Shown one piece after another: positions 6,401 to 7,869 of a DNA stretch of 7,869 bases (positions are counted from its first letter, which is position 1; each line of letters opens with the position of its first letter). Under the pieces are notes generated by a model. That model made no database searches. It saw nothing but the letters and a program-made list of their open reading frames with translations, and had not been told where the DNA came from. A program made the translations under genes and the position numbers. Where the stretch lies: contig NZ_CAAFUQ010000085.1 of the NCBI RefSeq assembly GCF_900766215.1, forward strand, positions 1-7,869, read 5' to 3'. This stretch comes from an uncultured Finegoldia sp. GTDB taxonomy: Bacteria > Bacillota > Clostridia > Tissierellales > Peptoniphilaceae.

Positions 6401-7869
6401 ACTATCAAGGATATGTATTCATTTACATGACACCAAAAGCTTACACTTCAAAAGGGGAATATTCTATAAAAGCTGTAGCAGATTACTACAATTACCCTTC
6501 ATCATCCGCAAATTATAGGATAAAGTTTGGAGAAGACGAAGATTATAAAGGGATTTCAGTAAATGCCAAAAATAGAAAAGAACAATATTTTGTAGATGAG
6601 GTTGCTGAAATTGATTTTAAAACAGTAGACGAATATGGAAATAGTGTCAACAATGCAGAAGTTAATATTTCTGTAAAAACTCCTGATGGTAAAGTGATAA
6701 TTGATAGAACAACAACAGATGACAAATCAATTGGTAGTTGGATATATAAATTGAAATTGGCTGCCGGTAAGTACGATGTGACATTGAAAGCTCAAAAATC
6801 CAATTACAAATCATTATCTCAAACAATCAGTTTTACCGTAGTTGAAAGGCCGAAACTTAAAAAGTTTAGCACAACAATAATGTCAGATAAGAAAATATAT
6901 GAAGCGACTAAGAATGCAGTTATAAAACTAAACTTGAAGGATGAAAAAGGAAATAACTTTTCAAATGTAGATGTCAAAGTTAGAGAAATATCTCCAAATT
7001 CAAAGAAAGAATCAAACGTTAAAACGGATGAGCAAGGAAATATAGAATTAAATGTAAATACAGAAACTCAAGGAAAATATGAATTGTACTTTGATTTGTC
7101 TAAAGAAAATTACGAAAAAACGACAAAAAGATTTGTATTTTATTCTATTACTAATCAAATTCCTAAGACAAATGATAGTTTCTTTGATGCTAAGAATGCT
7201 ACCGATGTAACGAAATATTTGAAAACTCAAAAACCTTTCATATTAGATGTAAGATCCAAAGCAAGTTTTGAAAGAAGTCATATTGACAATTCATTTAACA
7301 TGGATTTAAATGATACTGATTTTGATGATTTTATGAATGCTTTGGATAAAACTACAAATCTATTTGTAATAAGTAACTTAGAATCAGAATCTAAAATCAA
7401 ACAATTGAAAGATAAGGGTTTTAAATCTGTAGCTTATATTAAAGAAGGTATGCAAAAATACATCGAAGTGTCAGGATTAGAAAACAAAGATTACAACAAA
7501 AATCTTAGATTAGATATAATTCGTGACAAATCTGTATACAATTCAAAAAATGAGATAACTTTTGATGTTAAAACTACTGACTCAAACTACAATTATATAG
7601 CAAAGTCGAATGTAAAATACAAATTACTTGACTTAGCAGGAACTGAAATAAACAGTGGGGAACTACAAACTAATAACATCGGACAAGAAAAATTAAAAAT
7701 CAAGCTTTCTGATAATATATATCCAGGAACTTACAAAATAATAGCAGAAGCTAACAAAGATGGATACTACAAAGATTGTTCATTTACTAAATTTGATATT
7801 TCAAACAAAGATGTAAATGATGATTTTATCAACTACGATGATGCCAATAAATCTTCAGATCGGAAGAGC
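3499..7869 (+). CDS. Giant secreted C1A (papain-family) cysteine protease with lectin-like, BIG2, Ig-like and rhodanese-like domains (3' end missing)
   Basis: The frame stays open from ATG 3499 to the window end; about 1,453 residues are genuine, and the last codons come from adapter sequence. Residues 1-25 are a signal peptide (cleavage after PLSA), and about 26-112 a likely propeptide. The C1A domain (about 113-325) has oxyanion Gln126 (KDQG), nucleophile Cys132 (GSCWAFA), His268 (NHAITIVGW) and Asn298 (KNSWGTGWG), so it should be active. The papain cysteine just before GSCW is replaced (QGPNGSC). Residues about 343-495 match the lectin-like domain that often follows bacterial C1A peptidases. 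A BIG2 domain (about 507-592) has the WESSD and GKVKAVGYGECIITA signature. About six Ig-like/macroglobulin-like repeats (595-1220) lead to a rhodanese-like domain (about 1225-1330), then a further repeat (about 1335-1435). Likely role: cleaving host or matrix proteins at or near the cell surface. Any wall anchor would lie beyond the window. Substrate unknown. Confidence 0.93.
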   Translation, partial: MNKRLKIFSIILSVALVLPMQPLSANKQSNNDNRTKDLIEFKQTNTSEKKDDLNLYEKSIENNNFNVNSKTLKQDPYKIHTDYSSIDNKVGKTIFPRTFFFRSINVADNPKYDLRDIGKVTSVKDQGPNGSCWAFATFGSAESILMPDERMDFSEKHMRNTHGFDWGPSDGGTRTVSSAYLARRSGPVLEKDDPYDIYGSDSPENLPIAKELTQAIFLPDRRDSNDNNLIKSMITKYGGVYSAVMGGDEYLNKKTMAHYYSGAQVPNHAITIVGWDDNYSKKNFKTTPQGDGAWICKNSWGTGWGTQGGYYYVSYYDKNIGTQNSQYILKDLNENEKIWQYDKLGMTSQVGLGEESYYANVFGPVKEDTYLSSVGLWTSANNAEYEVFVNTNVDKNGGLSQKNSVKQGKMQFAGYEKVKVDDTLISKGSKFAVIVRMKTPGYKYPIPIERPIKGFSSKTTAETGQSFVSKDGEKWTDLTDQIKNANVSLKAFTIDGEHINGNNENENKIESIKFKEKEKLLKIGEAVTLGVDLLPKTAITEDLKWESSDKTVCDIDNTGKVKAVGYGECIITAKSKHSYRVFDTMRIRVDESNAQFKANISSDKQSYIQGEQVGINIALKDQNENQIVNKDIECEIVTSHDQNFKYNLKTNLTGEANFNVKLANTAAIGKYKVNVYYKNKLIGINTFNVESKDFVPTVENPLFVENKLDKDKIKPNTQVKLVSTVTNKYAEIKRYAKVNATITSPSQKEYTKSLYTDKQGQAIFDLEKEMFNEEGVYKIKVNASLSGFDDFTETLDLHVDRNTTEMKNLDLQMNLSKKTFMVKTEPVNVDFVVNNENKPISDANIRLTITDPNQKSYDVNLKTDKDGKSNFSMNLSERNVMGTYKIEAVAYKEGYYDVEKSDSFFAKKDGKYLNISFESAKKVYKLNESAYIKIQIKDENNNPMRNSSVDITILDPNQQETKIRKVSDYQGYVFIYMTPKAYTSKGEYSIKAVADYYNYPSSSANYRIKFGEDEDYKGISVNAKNRKEQYFVDEVAEIDFKTVDEYGNSVNNAEVNISVKTPDGKVIIDRTTTDDKSIGSWIYKLKLAAGKYDVTLKAQKSNYKSLSQTISFTVVERPKLKKFSTTIMSDKKIYEATKNAVIKLNLKDEKGNNFSNVDVKVREISPNSKKESNVKTDEQGNIELNVNTETQGKYELYFDLSKENYEKTTKRFVFYSITNQIPKTNDSFFDAKNATDVTKYLKTQKPFILDVRSKASFERSHIDNSFNMDLNDTDFDDFMNALDKTTNLFVISNLESESKIKQLKDKGFKSVAYIKEGMQKYIEVSGLENKDYNKNLRLDIIRDKSVYNSKNEITFDVKTTDSNYNYIAKSNVKYKLLDLAGTEINSGELQTNNIGQEKLKIKLSDNIYPGTYKIIAEANKDGYYKDCSFTKFDISNKDVNDDFINYDDANKSSDRKS
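5281..7158 (+). repeat. Array of about six diverged Ig-like/macroglobulin-like domains within the protease
   Basis: Residues about 595-1220 of the protease form units of roughly 95-105 residues. Each tends to start with an S-x-K-x-x-Y/F strand (SSDKQSY, LSKKTFMV, SAKKVYKLNE, SDKKIYEATK). Next comes an IKDENNNP- or LKDEKGNN-type turn, a T-D-x-x-G turn (YTDKQGQA, KTDKDGKS, KTDEQGNI), and finally a GxYxIxVxA strand (GVYKIKVNA, GTYKIEAVA, GEYSIKAVA, GKYDVTLKA). ITDPNQ and ILDPNQ recur in units 3 and 4. A further unit of the same kind follows the rhodanese-like domain (7501-7803). These are probably stalk or adhesive domains, similar in outline to MG2/invasin-type Ig folds. The copies are diverged at DNA level and are not tandem nucleotide repeats. 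Confidence 0.72.
7171..7488 (+). other. Rhodanese-like domain within the protease, catalytic cysteine absent
   Basis: Residues about 1225-1330 carry the rhodanese pattern. FILDVRSKASFERSHIDNS (1247-1265) matches the family's LIDVRxxxEFxxGHIxGA. The phase LFVIS (1288-1292) fits the strand that normally ends in the catalytic Cys, and LKDKGFKSVAYIKEGMQKYI fits the usual LxxxGFxxVxxLxGGxxxW end. The position expected for the sulphur-carrying cysteine is Ser1292, and the CxxGxR active-site loop is replaced by SNLESES. The domain is therefore unlikely to transfer sulphur and more probably serves as a structural or binding module. Confidence 0.75.
7857..7869. other. Illumina TruSeq adapter sequence at the window end (artefact)
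   Basis: AGATCGGAAGAGC at 7857-7869 is identical to the first 13 bases of the Illumina TruSeq universal adapter. It sits exactly at the 3' edge, where adapter read-through would be left by incomplete trimming. It also contrasts in GC with the preceding AT-rich sequence. The protease codons from Asp1454 on are therefore not biological. Confidence 0.93.

Noticed and set aside
3474..7230. Eight minus-strand open frames of 60-86 codons opposite the protease gene.
   Set aside because: All fall opposite a continuous domain-rich frame and show no family resemblance or start signals.
5281..7803. Ig-like repeats as possible tandem nucleotide repeats or a phase-variable tract.
   Set aside because: The units resemble each other only at protein level. 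No long identical DNA copies or simple-sequence tracts able to slip were seen.

Overview
This is an AT-rich, Gram-positive (Firmicutes-type) stretch. It carries the 3' end of a tuf gene, then three genes for exported proteins, all on the + strand. The low GC, preference for AGA, GAA and TTA codons, classic AAGGAGG ribosome sites, and a tuf gene next to secreted host-interaction proteins suggest an anaerobic coccus of the Peptoniphilaceae. Finegoldia magna or a close relative is my best guess. This is inference from general character, not from a database match.

Layout. Bases 1-180 are the last 59 codons of EF-Tu, closed by a textbook intrinsic terminator (202-229). Bases 230-585 are a gene-free, very AT-rich leader with one plausible promoter and a 10-bp direct repeat. 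Two tandem paralogues follow (586-1968 and 1996-3375), 27 bases apart. Each has a signal peptide, a central region that aligns by eye with the streptococcal CAMP factor (co-haemolysin) family, and an extra C-terminal region of about 180 residues that the classical short CAMP factors lack. Between 3376 and 3498 there are two hairpins. The second is long and sits directly before the ribosome site of the third gene.

The third gene (3499 to the window end) encodes a very large secreted papain-family (C1A) cysteine protease of more than 1,450 residues. In order it has a signal peptide, propeptide, C1A catalytic domain with intact Gln/Cys/His/Asn, a lectin-like domain, a BIG2 domain and a run of Ig-like/macroglobulin-like repeats. 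These are followed by a rhodanese-like domain whose catalytic cysteine position is serine, then another Ig-like repeat. The reading frame does not end in the window.

The last 13 bases (7857-7869) equal the start of the Illumina TruSeq adapter. The window therefore ends in sequencing artefact, and the third gene is cut by assembly rather than by biology.

Taken together, the locus looks like a secreted virulence or host-interaction cassette: two CAMP-like membrane-active proteins plus a giant multidomain protease, inserted after a housekeeping gene. The least ordinary parts are the C-terminal extension shared by the CAMP pair, the degenerate rhodanese domain inside an exported protease, and the long hairpin before the protease gene.
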